Below the pieces are notes generated by a model. That model did no database searches. It had not been told where the DNA came from and saw only the letters and a program-made list of their open reading frames with translations. From positions 1 through 64,000 of the forward strand of contig NZ_SRLB01000027.1 in NCBI RefSeq assembly GCF_004745635.1: a stretch of 64,000 bases of DNA. The letters run 5' to 3'. This DNA comes from Methylobacterium nonmethylotrophicum (lineage in GTDB: Bacteria; Pseudomonadota; Alphaproteobacteria; Rhizobiales; Beijerinckiaceae). Of the stretch, positions 34,173-42,746 are shown piece after piece; the first letter of the stretch is position 1; the number at the start of each line of letters is the position of its first letter. Both the position numbers and the translations under genes were made by a program.

Positions 34173-34927
34173 CAGCCGCGCCGCAGCCAGGAGGCGTAGC
34201 CGAGGAGGAACTGCGTCATGAACTCGCCCGCCAGGTAGTAGAGCATGAGGAGGCCGCCGAACATCACGAAGGGCGTGGCGACGAAGTAGACGGGAATCGT
34301 CGGCGTGAGCTTGTTGACGAAGCCCGCCGCCAGGTTGACCAGGATCGCGTAGATCACGAACGGGGCGGTGATGCGCAATCCCAGCATGAAGGCCGCGGCG
34401 ACCTGGTCGACGATCCGGGCCAGCATCGCCTGGGAGCCGACGCCCTCGCCGGGCGGGATCCGGGCGTAGGACTCGACGAGGCCGGAAAACAGCTCCCAGT
34501 GCAGGTCGGCGGCGAACAGGATCGCGGTGGCGGCGAGCAGGATCAGCCCCTCGACCGCCGGCACCGGGTCGGCGCCCTCGACCGGCGAGCCCGGCATGCC
34601 GCCGAAGCCGACCATCGTCGAGGTCGCGTTCATCACCGTCTCGAGGACCAGGATGAAGATCCGGCCGAGGAAGCCGATCATCAGCCCGGTCAGGGTCTCG
34701 CTGGCGATCCAGGCGAGCGTCTGGGTCGGGGCCTGGCCGGCGAGCCGCGGCTCGAAGAGCGGGACGATCAGGGGGGCGATGGCGAGCGAGACGGCGCCGG
34801 CGATCAGGAGCCGTACCTGCTGCGGCACCCGCGGGCTGGAGAAGCCCGGCACGACGAGGAGGCAGCCGCCGACCCGGCAGAAGATCAGGAAGACGGCCAG
34901 GAAGCTGTCGGGACCCAACCCCCTCAC
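34172..34927 (-). CDS. fliR: Flagellar biosynthetic protein FliR
   Basis: This 251-residue inner membrane protein has about six helices, with hydrophobic segments from residue 5 onward (FLAVFLIFCRVGGCLLVVPGFSS) and near the C-terminus (YFVATPFVMFGGLLMLYYLAGEF). It forms part of the FliPQR export gate for flagellar type III secretion. The start overlaps the flhA stop by four bases. FliP and FlhB are not in the window. Confidence 0.92.
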   Translation of the reverse strand: MRGLGPDSFLAVFLIFCRVGGCLLVVPGFSSPRVPQQVRLLIAGAVSLAIAPLIVPLFEPRLAGQAPTQTLAWIASETLTGLMIGFLGRIFILVLETVMNATSTMVGFGGMPGSPVEGADPVPAVEGLILLAATAILFAADLHWELFSGLVESYARIPPGEGVGSQAMLARIVDQVAAAFMLGLRITAPFVIYAILVNLAAGFVNKLTPTIPVYFVATPFVMFGGLLMLYYLAGEFMTQFLLGYASWLRRG

Positions 34928-37011
34928 GAGATCGTCCCCAAGGACTTGATCTCGACGCCGCGGGCGATCTCGAGATGCGAGAGCACCGGCAGGGTCGGAA
35001 AGATGCGCTCGATGATCATCCGCACGTAGGGCCGGGCGTCCGGCGCGGTGACGAGGGCGAAGCCGTGCACCTCGCGCATCCGGGCGCGGATCGCCTCGGA
35101 GGCCTCGGTGCCGAACTGCTCGACGAGGCGCGGGTCGATGTCGAACTCCACCACCTCGCCCTTGGCGTCGCGCTTCAGGCTCTGGTGGAACGACAGGTCC
35201 CAGCTGGCCCCGAGGCGCAGCACGCTGAGCACGCCGTTCTCGGCGAGGTCGCCGCAGATCTGCGGCGCCATGCGCATCCGCACGTGCTCGGCGATCTGCT
35301 CGGCCCGGCGCGCATGCGGGGTGATCTCGGCCACCGCCTCCAGGATCAGGTGCAGGTTGCGGATCGAGACCCGCTCGGCGAGCAGCAGCTTCAGCACCGC
35401 CTGGAGGCCCGAGTAAGAAATCTGCGACGGGCAGATCTCGTCGAGCAGGCGCTTGTACTCGGGGTCGAGGCGGTCGAGCAGGCCCCGCATGTCCTTGTAG
35501 GAGAGGAATTGCGGCAGGTTGTTGCGGATCACCTCGGAGAGATGGGTGAGCAGCACCGAGGCGCCGTCGATCGGCTCGAAGCCGCCGCGGCGGACCTCGC
35601 CGGCGTAGGAATCCATCACCCAGAGCGCCTTCAGGCCGAAGGCGGGCTCGCGCACCTCGTCGCTCGGCACGTCGGGCTTGGGCCCGTCGCCCACCACCAC
35701 CAGCATCTCGCCCGGGCGGATCTCCTGGGCGGCCGCGACGGTGCCGTGGATCAGGATCTGGTAGCTCTTGGGCGGCAGCGCGAGGTTGTCCGAGACCTTG
35801 ATGTCCGGCACCACGAAGCCGTACTGGCGGGCGAACTTGCGCCGCATCTTGGCGACCCGGTGGCCGAGCTCGGCCTGGGAGGCCTGGATCTGCGAGGCGG
35901 CCTGGCGGCCGAGGCAGAGCTCGATCTCCGGGGTCTTGAGCGAGTCCTTGACCGAATCCTTGTCCTTCGCCTCGGCCTCCTTCACGGCCGCCTCGGCCCT
36001 GGCCTTCGCGTCGGCCGCGGCGGCCCGGGCCTTGAGGCGCCGCGGGATCGTGCGGGCGACGAAGAACAGGAGCCCGCTCAAGCCCACGAAGGGCAGGAAG
36101 GGCAGTCCCGGCACGAGCGCGAACACCCCCATCATCGCCGCCGCGACGAGCAGCGCCCGCGGATAGGCGCCGAGCTGGCCGATCACCGCCTGCTCGGCGG
36201 TGCCCCGGGTGCCGCCCTTCGAGACGAGGAGGCCGGCGGCGAGCGAGACGATGAGCGCCGGGATCTGCGACACCAGGCCGTCGCCGACGGACAGCTTGGT
36301 GAAGATGTCGGCGGCGGTCGAGAGCGGCAGGCCGTGCCGCGTCGTGCCGATGATGATGCCGCCGAAGACGTTGACCGCGATGATGATGAGCGAGGCCACC
36401 GCCTCGCCGCGCACGAACTTGGAGGCGCCGTCCATCGAGCCGAAGAAGGCGCTCTCCTCCTCCAGTTCGCGGCGCCGGCGCTGCGCCTCCTTGTCGTCGA
36501 TGAGCCCCGCATTGAGATCGGCGTCGATCGCCATCTGCTTGCCGGGGATCGCGTCGAGGGTGAAGCGGGCGCCGACCTCGGCGATGCGGGTCGCGCCCTT
36601 GGTGATGACCAGGAAGTTGACCGTGATCAGGATCAGGAACACCACGATCCCGATCACGAAGTCGCCGCTCATCACGAACTGCGAGAAGCCCTGGATGACG
36701 TGGCCGGCGGCATCCACGCCCTTCTGGCCGTTGGCCAGGATCAGCCGCGTCGTCGCGATGCCGAGCGCCAGGCGCAGGAGCGTGGCGATCAGCAGCACGG
36801 TCGGGAAGGCGGAGAACTCGAGGGGCTTCTGGATCCAGAGCGCCACCATCAGGATCAGCACCGACAGGGCGATCGAGAAGGCGAGCCCGACATCGATGAG
36901 CACGGCCGGCACCGGCAGGAACAGCACCGCCAAGATCGCCACGATGCCGGCCGCGAAGCCGAAATCCCGCCGCGACTTGCGCTCGATTGCCAGCGCCGCG
37001 CCCACCGCCAT
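34924..37011 (-). CDS. flhA: Flagellar biosynthesis protein FlhA
   Basis: This 695-residue export-gate protein has eight hydrophobic helices in the first about 330 residues, the FHIPEP-type loop segment RIAEVGARFTLDAIPGKQMAIDADLNAGLIDD, and a cytoplasmic C-terminal domain that binds chaperone-substrate complexes. It forms a nonameric ring in the basal body. It is followed at its stop by fliR with a four-base overlap and preceded by fliQ. The linker between the membrane and cytosolic parts is rich in Lys/Glu/Ala. Confidence 0.96.
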   Translation of the reverse strand: MAVGAALAIERKSRRDFGFAAGIVAILAVLFLPVPAVLIDVGLAFSIALSVLILMVALWIQKPLEFSAFPTVLLIATLLRLALGIATTRLILANGQKGVDAAGHVIQGFSQFVMSGDFVIGIVVFLILITVNFLVITKGATRIAEVGARFTLDAIPGKQMAIDADLNAGLIDDKEAQRRRRELEEESAFFGSMDGASKFVRGEAVASLIIIAVNVFGGIIIGTTRHGLPLSTAADIFTKLSVGDGLVSQIPALIVSLAAGLLVSKGGTRGTAEQAVIGQLGAYPRALLVAAAMMGVFALVPGLPFLPFVGLSGLLFFVARTIPRRLKARAAAADAKARAEAAVKEAEAKDKDSVKDSLKTPEIELCLGRQAASQIQASQAELGHRVAKMRRKFARQYGFVVPDIKVSDNLALPPKSYQILIHGTVAAAQEIRPGEMLVVVGDGPKPDVPSDEVREPAFGLKALWVMDSYAGEVRRGGFEPIDGASVLLTHLSEVIRNNLPQFLSYKDMRGLLDRLDPEYKRLLDEICPSQISYSGLQAVLKLLLAERVSIRNLHLILEAVAEITPHARRAEQIAEHVRMRMAPQICGDLAENGVLSVLRLGASWDLSFHQSLKRDAKGEVVEFDIDPRLVEQFGTEASEAIRARMREVHGFALVTAPDARPYVRMIIERIFPTLPVLSHLEIARGVEIKSLGTIS

Positions 37012-37082
37012 GACGTCACCACCCTCCGCGAACGCTCACCGGGGAGGATGTGCCACCGCTAGCTTGCGCGGGGGTTGGGGCG

Positions 37083-37349
37083 TCAGAACCCCGTCGCGAT
37101 CCGCCCGTAGGCGGCCTCCGCGAAGGCGTGGATCTGCCCGCCCACGAAGGTGCCGGTGACGAGCAGCACCAGCAGGATCACCACGATCTTCGGCACGAAG
37201 GTCAGGGTGACCTCCTGGATCTGGGTGAGCGCCTGCAGGAGCGCCACCGCGATGCCGACCAGCATCGCGGCGCCGACCGCCGGACCGGCGGCGACGATCA
37301 CTGTCCAGATCGCGGCGCGGACGAGTTCGAGGGCGTCGACCTCGTTCAT
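37083..37349 (-). CDS. fliQ: Flagellar biosynthetic protein FliQ
   Basis: This 88-residue protein has two membrane-spanning helices (about residues 12-38 and 50-75) and the family segment AGPAVGAAMLVGIAVALLQALTQIQEVTLTFVPK. It is a subunit of the FliPQR export gate. Its gene lies between flgD and flhA, the usual order in Hyphomicrobiales clusters. Confidence 0.93.
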   Translation of the reverse strand: MNEVDALELVRAAIWTVIVAAGPAVGAAMLVGIAVALLQALTQIQEVTLTFVPKIVVILLVLLVTGTFVGGQIHAFAEAAYGRIATGF

Positions 37350-37374
37350 GCGAGTCTCCGAGGGAGCGGGCGCG

Positions 37375-37788
37375 CTACTGTATCACGACCCCGGAGGTGA
37401 GCAGCACGTCGGTGCCGCTCGTGAGCCGCGCCACCGCGCCGTCGCTCGTCACCTTCACCGACTTGACGGTCCCGGTCACGGTGCCGTCCGCCGAGGTGAG
37501 GGTGCGGCCGATGACCGAGTCGGCCTGCTCGAGGAAGCTCGAGGAGAGCAGCGAATCGAGCTTCTGGTTGGTCTTCGTCGCCTGCTCGACCTGCGAGAAG
37601 GTGGCGAGCTCGCTGACATACTCCGTCGAGTCCATCGGCTTCGTCGGGTCCTGGTTCTTGAGCTGCGCCATCAGGAGCGTCAGGAACGTGTCGGCGTTCA
37701 TCGAGGCGGCGACGGAGCTGCCGGCCTTGGCGGCGGTGGCGGTCGCGGAACTGCCCGCGGTGGCGCCGGTGATGCTGTCGACGGTCAT
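37375..37788 (-). CDS. flgD: Flagellar hook capping protein FlgD
   Basis: This 137-residue protein has the FlgD N-terminal signature FLTLLMAQLKNQDPTKPMDSTEYVSELATFSQVEQ (residues about 38-72), then a short C-terminal part. Enteric FlgD is longer (about 230 residues) and has Ig-like domains, so this is the short alphaproteobacterial type. FlgD caps the growing hook so that FlgE can assemble, and flgE lies in the same cluster. The preceding gene flbT starts one base away. Confidence 0.9.
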   Translation of the reverse strand: MTVDSITGATAGSSATATAAKAGSSVAASMNADTFLTLLMAQLKNQDPTKPMDSTEYVSELATFSQVEQATKTNQKLDSLLSSSFLEQADSVIGRTLTSADGTVTGTVKSVKVTSDGAVARLTSGTDVLLTSGVVIQ

Positions 37789-38322
37789 TCAGGCCTCCGG
37801 GTCGAGGGCGGTCAGGGATGAGGGGACGGGCCGCCGGCTCTTGGCCACGGGCCGACCGGTCGCGCGCTCCCGCGCCCGCTCGGCCCCGTGGGTGCGCCGG
37901 CCGAGGGCGGCGAGCGCCGGCACCGGCGCGGCCGGCATCGGGGCGCCCGCCATCAGGGCGGCCTCGAGCGGATAGAGCCCGCGGATCAGCTTCAGGGCCT
38001 CGAACAGGCGGCCGGCCTCGACGAGGGCGTGGGCGGCGGCGAGGCCCTCGTGCAGCTCCACCTCGCCGGTGGTCGCCAGCAGCCCGGACCGGAGGCCGTC
38101 GTACAGCGCCCGCGCCGCCCCGGCCTGGCCGGGATCGATCAGCATCGTCTGGGCCGCGAAGTAGAGCTGGCGCAGGGGCGTCGTCGCGTCCTCGGCCTGG
38201 AGCACGTGGCTCTCGAGCAGGAAGGTCGCGTCGTTGAGAAGCTCGATCGCCACCTTGCGGTCGACCCTCAGCACGGCGCCGTTGATGTAGATCCGCTCCC
38301 CGGCTCGCAGCGAGAGACGCAT
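37789..38322 (-). CDS. flbT: Flagellar biosynthesis repressor FlbT
   Basis: This 177-residue protein matches FlbT: RLSLRAGERIYINGAVLRVDRKVAIELLNDATFLLESHVLQ at the start, then LRQLYFAAQTMLIDP. FlbT binds the 5' UTR of flagellin mRNA and restrains flagellin synthesis in Caulobacter. ATG 38322 is chosen because it starts the conserved part; an upstream GTG at 38334, which overlaps the flaF stop, would add four residues. The C-terminal tail is Arg/Ala-rich. It is paired with flaF, as in other Alphaproteobacteria. Confidence 0.9.
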   Translation of the reverse strand: MRLSLRAGERIYINGAVLRVDRKVAIELLNDATFLLESHVLQAEDATTPLRQLYFAAQTMLIDPGQAGAARALYDGLRSGLLATTGEVELHEGLAAAHALVEAGRLFEALKLIRGLYPLEAALMAGAPMPAAPVPALAALGRRTHGAERARERATGRPVAKSRRPVPSSLTALDPEA

Positions 38323-38330
38323 GGCGCGGC

Positions 38331-38678
38331 TCACCGCAGCCCGTCGCGGATCGAGGTGTTCACCTCGATCAGGGCGGCGAGGCTGCGCTCGGGGGAGCGC
38401 AGCACCTCGCCGGCCTCCTGCATGGTCCAGGCGCCGATCGACACGAGGTCGTCGCGCAAGGCGGGCGGCAGCGCGTTGTCGGGCCCCAGCAGGTCGGCGA
38501 TCAGGACGTTCCAGAGATCCTGCACGAAGCCGACCGCCGCGGTGCGCTCCGGCCCTTCGAGGCCGCGGGCCTCCACGTCGCGCAGGAGGTCAAGCGCCCG
38601 GTCGAAGGCCGCGCGCTCGCGCTCGCGGCCAATCTCCGGGGCGTCCTCCAGGATCTCGGAATAGGAAAAGCGGTACAT
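38331..38678 (-). CDS. flaF: Flagellar biosynthesis regulator FlaF
   Basis: This 115-residue helical protein has the FlaF features YRFSYSEILEDAPEIGRERERAAFDRALDLL and VGFVQDLWNVLIADLL. In Caulobacter FlaF is needed for flagellin synthesis or export and opposes FlbT. ATG 38678 is chosen because the longer upstream frame has no conserved sequence. It lies between flgL and flbT, the usual order. Confidence 0.9.
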   Translation of the reverse strand: MYRFSYSEILEDAPEIGRERERAAFDRALDLLRDVEARGLEGPERTAAVGFVQDLWNVLIADLLGPDNALPPALRDDLVSIGAWTMQEAGEVLRSPERSLAALIEVNTSIRDGLR

Positions 38679-38749
38679 CGAGCCGATGCCTCGTCGGTCT
38701 GGTGTCTGCGCGTGTCGGGGTCGTGGCGCGATGCGCCCTCGGCCGGACG

Positions 38750-39790
38750 TCACGCGACGTATTTCAGGAGCGTCAGTTCCTGGAGCTGCGCGGTCAGCGA
38801 GTAGGACATCTGGAGCTGGGTCGTCGCGGCGTTCACCCGGGTCTTGGCCTCGGCCGGATCGACCGCTTCGAGGCGGGAGATCTCCTTGGTGATGAGGTTT
38901 GCTTGCGCATCGAGCCGGGTGTTGGCGTCGGTGATCCGGGACTGGCTGCGGCCGAGATCGGCCTGGAGCGAGACCAGCCCGGCGCTGGCCTTGCTCAGGA
39001 GGCCCATCACCCGGTCCGAGACCACCGCCTGCGCATCGCCCGAGAGGCCGGCGAGGCCGAGCCCCGCCACCACGGCGGCCTGGGCGAGCTGGCGGAACGG
39101 CGTCGCATCGGCGGTGACCGAGGTCGTGACGCTCTCGCTCAGCGAGATCCGGCTGGTCACCGGTGCGACGGAGGCCTGCGACCAGGCGGTGCCCCAGTTC
39201 GGGTCGGCGAACTGGGCCGCGAGCGTGCCGTCGAGGAAGCCCTGCACCTGCGACGCCGTCAGGGTGGCGGTCCGGGGGTCGTCGGGCGGGAAGCCGAAGG
39301 CGGTCTGGAAGGCCGAGGCTGCGGCGCTCCTGGCCGCCGCCGCCGCTCCGCCCCGGATCGGGTTCGTGCCGGTATTGGTCCCGCCGAACAGCGCCTGCCC
39401 GGCGCTCGTGCTGTTGAGGAGCCCGGTCAGCGACGCCAAGGCGTCGTCGGCCGAGGCCGCCATCGCGGCGATGCGCTTGTCGGCCGGGAGCCCGGTCAGG
39501 GTGGCAAGCGTCGCGTCGGCCGATTTCTGCATCTGCTGCAGCGCATTCTGGCTCGCGGCGAGGCGCAGGGCGGTCAGGCCGTTGCCGTCCTTCAGGGCGG
39601 CGATCTCCGCCGCGCTCTGGCGCAGGGTGAGGCTGCGGCTGACCTGGCCGCCGAGCGCCAGGCCGGTATCGGCGTGGCGCCCATCGGCGATCTCCTGGCT
39701 GGCCTTGGCGATCTCGGCCTGGAGCCGCGCGGCGCCGCTGCGGGACGCGTTCCACAGGCTGAGGCTGGAGATGTAGCTCGTGGTCATCAT
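38750..39790 (-). CDS. flgL: Flagellar hook-filament junction protein FlgL
   Basis: This 346-residue protein resembles flagellin at both ends: SSLSLWNASRSGAARLQAEIAKASQEIADGRHADTGLALG at the N-terminus and VNAATTQLQMSYSLTAQLQELTLLKYV at the C-terminus, which form the coiled-coil D0/D1 region. The middle is variable. FlgL is the junction protein between FlgK and the filament. Two adjacent start codons (39790, 39787) are possible. Confidence 0.9.
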   Translation of the reverse strand: MMTTSYISSLSLWNASRSGAARLQAEIAKASQEIADGRHADTGLALGGQVSRSLTLRQSAAEIAALKDGNGLTALRLAASQNALQQMQKSADATLATLTGLPADKRIAAMAASADDALASLTGLLNSTSAGQALFGGTNTGTNPIRGGAAAAARSAAASAFQTAFGFPPDDPRTATLTASQVQGFLDGTLAAQFADPNWGTAWSQASVAPVTSRISLSESVTTSVTADATPFRQLAQAAVVAGLGLAGLSGDAQAVVSDRVMGLLSKASAGLVSLQADLGRSQSRITDANTRLDAQANLITKEISRLEAVDPAEAKTRVNAATTQLQMSYSLTAQLQELTLLKYVA

Positions 39791-39833
39791 GGCTGGCGGG
39801 GCTCTGTCTCTGGGTGGCCGTTCCCGAATCGCC

Positions 39834-41294
39834 TCACCGGACCGCGTCCAGGAGGGTCTTGAGGAGGGCGTCCACCATGGTCAGGATCTTGGCCGAGGCG
39901 GTGTAGGAGCGTTCGAGCTGCAGGGTCAGGGCGGTCTCGTCGTCGCCGTTGACCCCGACGGCGTTCGACAGGGCGTCGCCGGCCCGGGCGAGCAGCGTCT
40001 TCTGGTAATCCGCGCCGCTCGAGGCGGCCTTGCGGGTCGCCTCGAGCCAGCCGGCGGAATCCGCCGCGAAGCCCGAGAGCGTCGCGGTCTCCCTGAGCGA
40101 CGGGCCCGGGTCGAAGCTGCGCGCCGCGCCGAGCCGGCCGGTCAGGTCGCGCAGGCGGTCGGCATAGCCCGTGCCCGCGGTCGGGTTCGTCCGGTAGGCG
40201 CTGCCGTTCATGCCGCCGTCGCGCAGGGTCGCGACGTCGCCGCCCGCCTGCGGATCAACCGCGGCGTTGAGGGCGATGCGGCCGGCAAGCCCGAGGGAAG
40301 AGGCCGGCAGGGCGTTGCCGGCATCGGCCGTGAACAGGCCGGCGGCCGGGCCGCGGTAGAGCGGGTCGGCGGGGCTGCGCTGATCCGCCTCCTGGAAGGT
40401 GTCGATCAGGGCCCCGGCGATGGCGTCGAGCTGGTTCTCGTAGGCGATTGCGGTCTCGTCCCGGAGGGTGGCGAGACCGGCGAGGCGCCCGCCCGTGATC
40501 CGCATCGGCGAGGAGGCTCCGGTGACCGGCACGCCGTCGACCGTGACGGCCCCGCCCTGCGTGCCGGCGGCGTAGGCCGCCGTCGGGGTGAAGCCCACCG
40601 TCCGGGCGCCGCGGTCGTAGAGCGCCACGCCGCTGTCGGTGGTGATCGCCATGTCGCCGCCGGGGCGGTCGACGACCGTGATGCCGATCTCCTCGGAGAG
40701 CTGCGACAGGATGCGGTCGCGGTCGTCGAGGCTGTCGCTGACGTCCTGGCCGCTCGCGGTCCCCCGCATCACCGCCCGGTTGGCGCGCTCGAATTGGCCG
40801 AGCAGGTCGTTGATCCGGGCGACCGAGTCCGCCATCGCCTGGTCGGCCTGCGCGCGCACGTCGTGCACGGTGTCGGCCGCGCCGTTGAGGCTGGCGGCGA
40901 GGTCGCGGGCGCTCTCGACCGCGGCCCGGGCGAGGGCGGTGTCGTCCGGGCGGTTGGCGGCGGAGAGGAGCGCCGCGTTGAAGGCGCCGAGCCGGGCGGC
41001 CGGCGAGCCGGCCTCGGCGGTGTCGCCCACCGTCCGCGACAGGCTCGTGAGGCCGTCGAGCAGGGCCTGGCTCCCCGCCGAGGCGGAGGCGGCCGAGAGC
41101 TTGCGGGCGAACAGGGCGGCATCGCTCGCCCGCGCCACCACCACCGTGACGCCGCCGCCGCTCACCACGGTGGCGATCTTGCGCGAGTAGCCCGGATCGT
41201 TCGCCCCCGCGGTGTTGCGGGCGGAGGCGGCGATCTGGCTCGACGTGGCGAGCAATGCCGAGCGCGCGGTGTTGAGCGCGAGCGAGAGACCCAT
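39834..41294 (-). CDS. flgK: Flagellar hook-associated protein FlgK
   Basis: This 486-residue protein has the FlgK N-terminus (LALNTARSALLATSSQIAASARNTAGANDPGYSRK) and a conserved segment near residue 140-180 (RINDLLGQFERANRAV). Its C-terminus carries the matching helix (TLQLERSYTASAKILTMVDALLKTLLDAV). It links the hook to FlgL and the filament. FlgK, FlgL and the FlgN-like chaperone are all in this cluster. Confidence 0.93.
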   Translation of the reverse strand: MGLSLALNTARSALLATSSQIAASARNTAGANDPGYSRKIATVVSGGGVTVVVARASDAALFARKLSAASASAGSQALLDGLTSLSRTVGDTAEAGSPAARLGAFNAALLSAANRPDDTALARAAVESARDLAASLNGAADTVHDVRAQADQAMADSVARINDLLGQFERANRAVMRGTASGQDVSDSLDDRDRILSQLSEEIGITVVDRPGGDMAITTDSGVALYDRGARTVGFTPTAAYAAGTQGGAVTVDGVPVTGASSPMRITGGRLAGLATLRDETAIAYENQLDAIAGALIDTFQEADQRSPADPLYRGPAAGLFTADAGNALPASSLGLAGRIALNAAVDPQAGGDVATLRDGGMNGSAYRTNPTAGTGYADRLRDLTGRLGAARSFDPGPSLRETATLSGFAADSAGWLEATRKAASSGADYQKTLLARAGDALSNAVGVNGDDETALTLQLERSYTASAKILTMVDALLKTLLDAVR

Positions 41295-41323
41295 CTGTCA
41301 GCTCCCGGTGGCCGTCGTCGGGG

Positions 41324-42598
41324 CTACCGCTTCAGGTTCATCAGGGTGTCGAGCATCTCGTTGCCGGTCATGAACACCTTGGAATTGGCGGTGTAGACCG
41401 TCTGCGACTCGATCATCGAGGTGAGTTCGGTGCTGACGTCGACGTTCGACTGCTCGAGCGCGCCGGCCTTGAGCGTGCCGCGGCCGTTCTGGCTGGCGAA
41501 GCCGACCTGGATGTCGCCGGAATCGACGCTCACCCGGAAGACGTTGCCGGAGCGCGGCTCGAGGTTGTCCGGGCTCTCCACCGTGGCCAGCGGCACCTTG
41601 AAGGCCGCCATCCGGGTGCCGTCCGCGAAGGTGGCGTAGACGGTGCCGTCGCTGCCGAATTCCGAGCCGGTCACCGCCGCCGGCGCCGCGCCGTCGGCCT
41701 GGCCCTGCAGCCCGTAGCTTCCGGCGAGCTGCGTCAGGCCGGAGATGTCGATCGTCATCGGGTTGCCGTTGCCGCCCGGGACGGTGAGGCCGATCGACTT
41801 CGGCCCCGTATAGGCCACCGGCGGGCCGGCGACCTGGGTGCCGGCGATCCTGCCGTTGGCATCGAAGCCGACCGTGGTGCTGGCGAGCGCGGTGCCGGCC
41901 GGCAGGGTCGGGGTGGTGCCGGCGGGGGTGGGGTTGGCGGCGGCGTCGTAGATCGACATCGTCCAGGTGCCGCCGGTGTTCTTCGCCAGGTAGACGTCGA
42001 GGGTCTGGGCCTTGCCGAGCCGGTCGTAGGTCACGAGCGAGTACTTCTTGGCGTACTGGCCGGCGGGCGTCGTCGTGCCGTCGAGCGGCAGGTTGCCCGA
42101 GAGGGCGCCCTCGGCGGTGGGCTGGGCCCGGGCGCTCACCGACGACAGGTTGATCGGCACCATGTCGGTGACGCTGTTGAGCGTCGGGTTCGGGTCGCCG
42201 TTGAGCAGGCTGTAGCCCATCAGGGTCATGCCGGCGGCGTTGGTGAAGTTGCCCGTCACCCCGTCGACCACGAAGTTGCCGGCCCGGGTCAGGTAGGGCG
42301 CGTTGGTGGCATCCTTGACCACGAAGAAGCCGTTGCCGTCGATGGCGATGTCGGACTTCGAGGTGGTGGAGGCGATGTTGCCGCCCTCCGTCACCGCGCG
42401 GCGCACGACCGTCCCGACCGAGCCGGAATTGTAGTTGCCGCTCGCGCTCTCGGCGATCAGCAGCGAGGAGAACTCCGTCGAGCTGCGCTTGTAGCCCGTG
42501 GTGCCGGAATTCTGGATGTTTTCCGCCACCGTCGAGATGCGGTTCGACTGGGCGTTCATGCCCGAGACACCGGTGCGGAGCACGCCGATGAGACTCAT
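41324..42598 (-). CDS. flgE: Flagellar hook protein FlgE
   Basis: This 424-residue protein has the hook N-terminus MSLIGVLRTGVSGMNAQSNR and the motif AENIQNSGTTGYKRSSTEF. The middle domain contains repeats of beta structure, and the C-terminus ends with TELTSMIESQTVYTANSKVFMTGNEMLDTLMNL. It is the hook subunit, capped by FlgD. ATG 42598 gives the family start. The long upstream frame of about 90 codons lies in the intergenic region and is rejected. Confidence 0.93.
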   Translation of the reverse strand: MSLIGVLRTGVSGMNAQSNRISTVAENIQNSGTTGYKRSSTEFSSLLIAESASGNYNSGSVGTVVRRAVTEGGNIASTTSKSDIAIDGNGFFVVKDATNAPYLTRAGNFVVDGVTGNFTNAAGMTLMGYSLLNGDPNPTLNSVTDMVPINLSSVSARAQPTAEGALSGNLPLDGTTTPAGQYAKKYSLVTYDRLGKAQTLDVYLAKNTGGTWTMSIYDAAANPTPAGTTPTLPAGTALASTTVGFDANGRIAGTQVAGPPVAYTGPKSIGLTVPGGNGNPMTIDISGLTQLAGSYGLQGQADGAAPAAVTGSEFGSDGTVYATFADGTRMAAFKVPLATVESPDNLEPRSGNVFRVSVDSGDIQVGFASQNGRGTLKAGALEQSNVDVSTELTSMIESQTVYTANSKVFMTGNEMLDTLMNLKR

Positions 42599-42746
42599 TG
42601 CGGGACCTCGTTCGTCAGAATGCTTGAGTTGGACGCGGACAGGACAGGAACAGCGATGGTGACGCTCGGGGCGGAATAAACCCGACCAGGCTTGCGCGGG
42701 GCTTGGACGGGAGGGTCCGGGGAGCGGGCAGGGGGGATCATCCGGT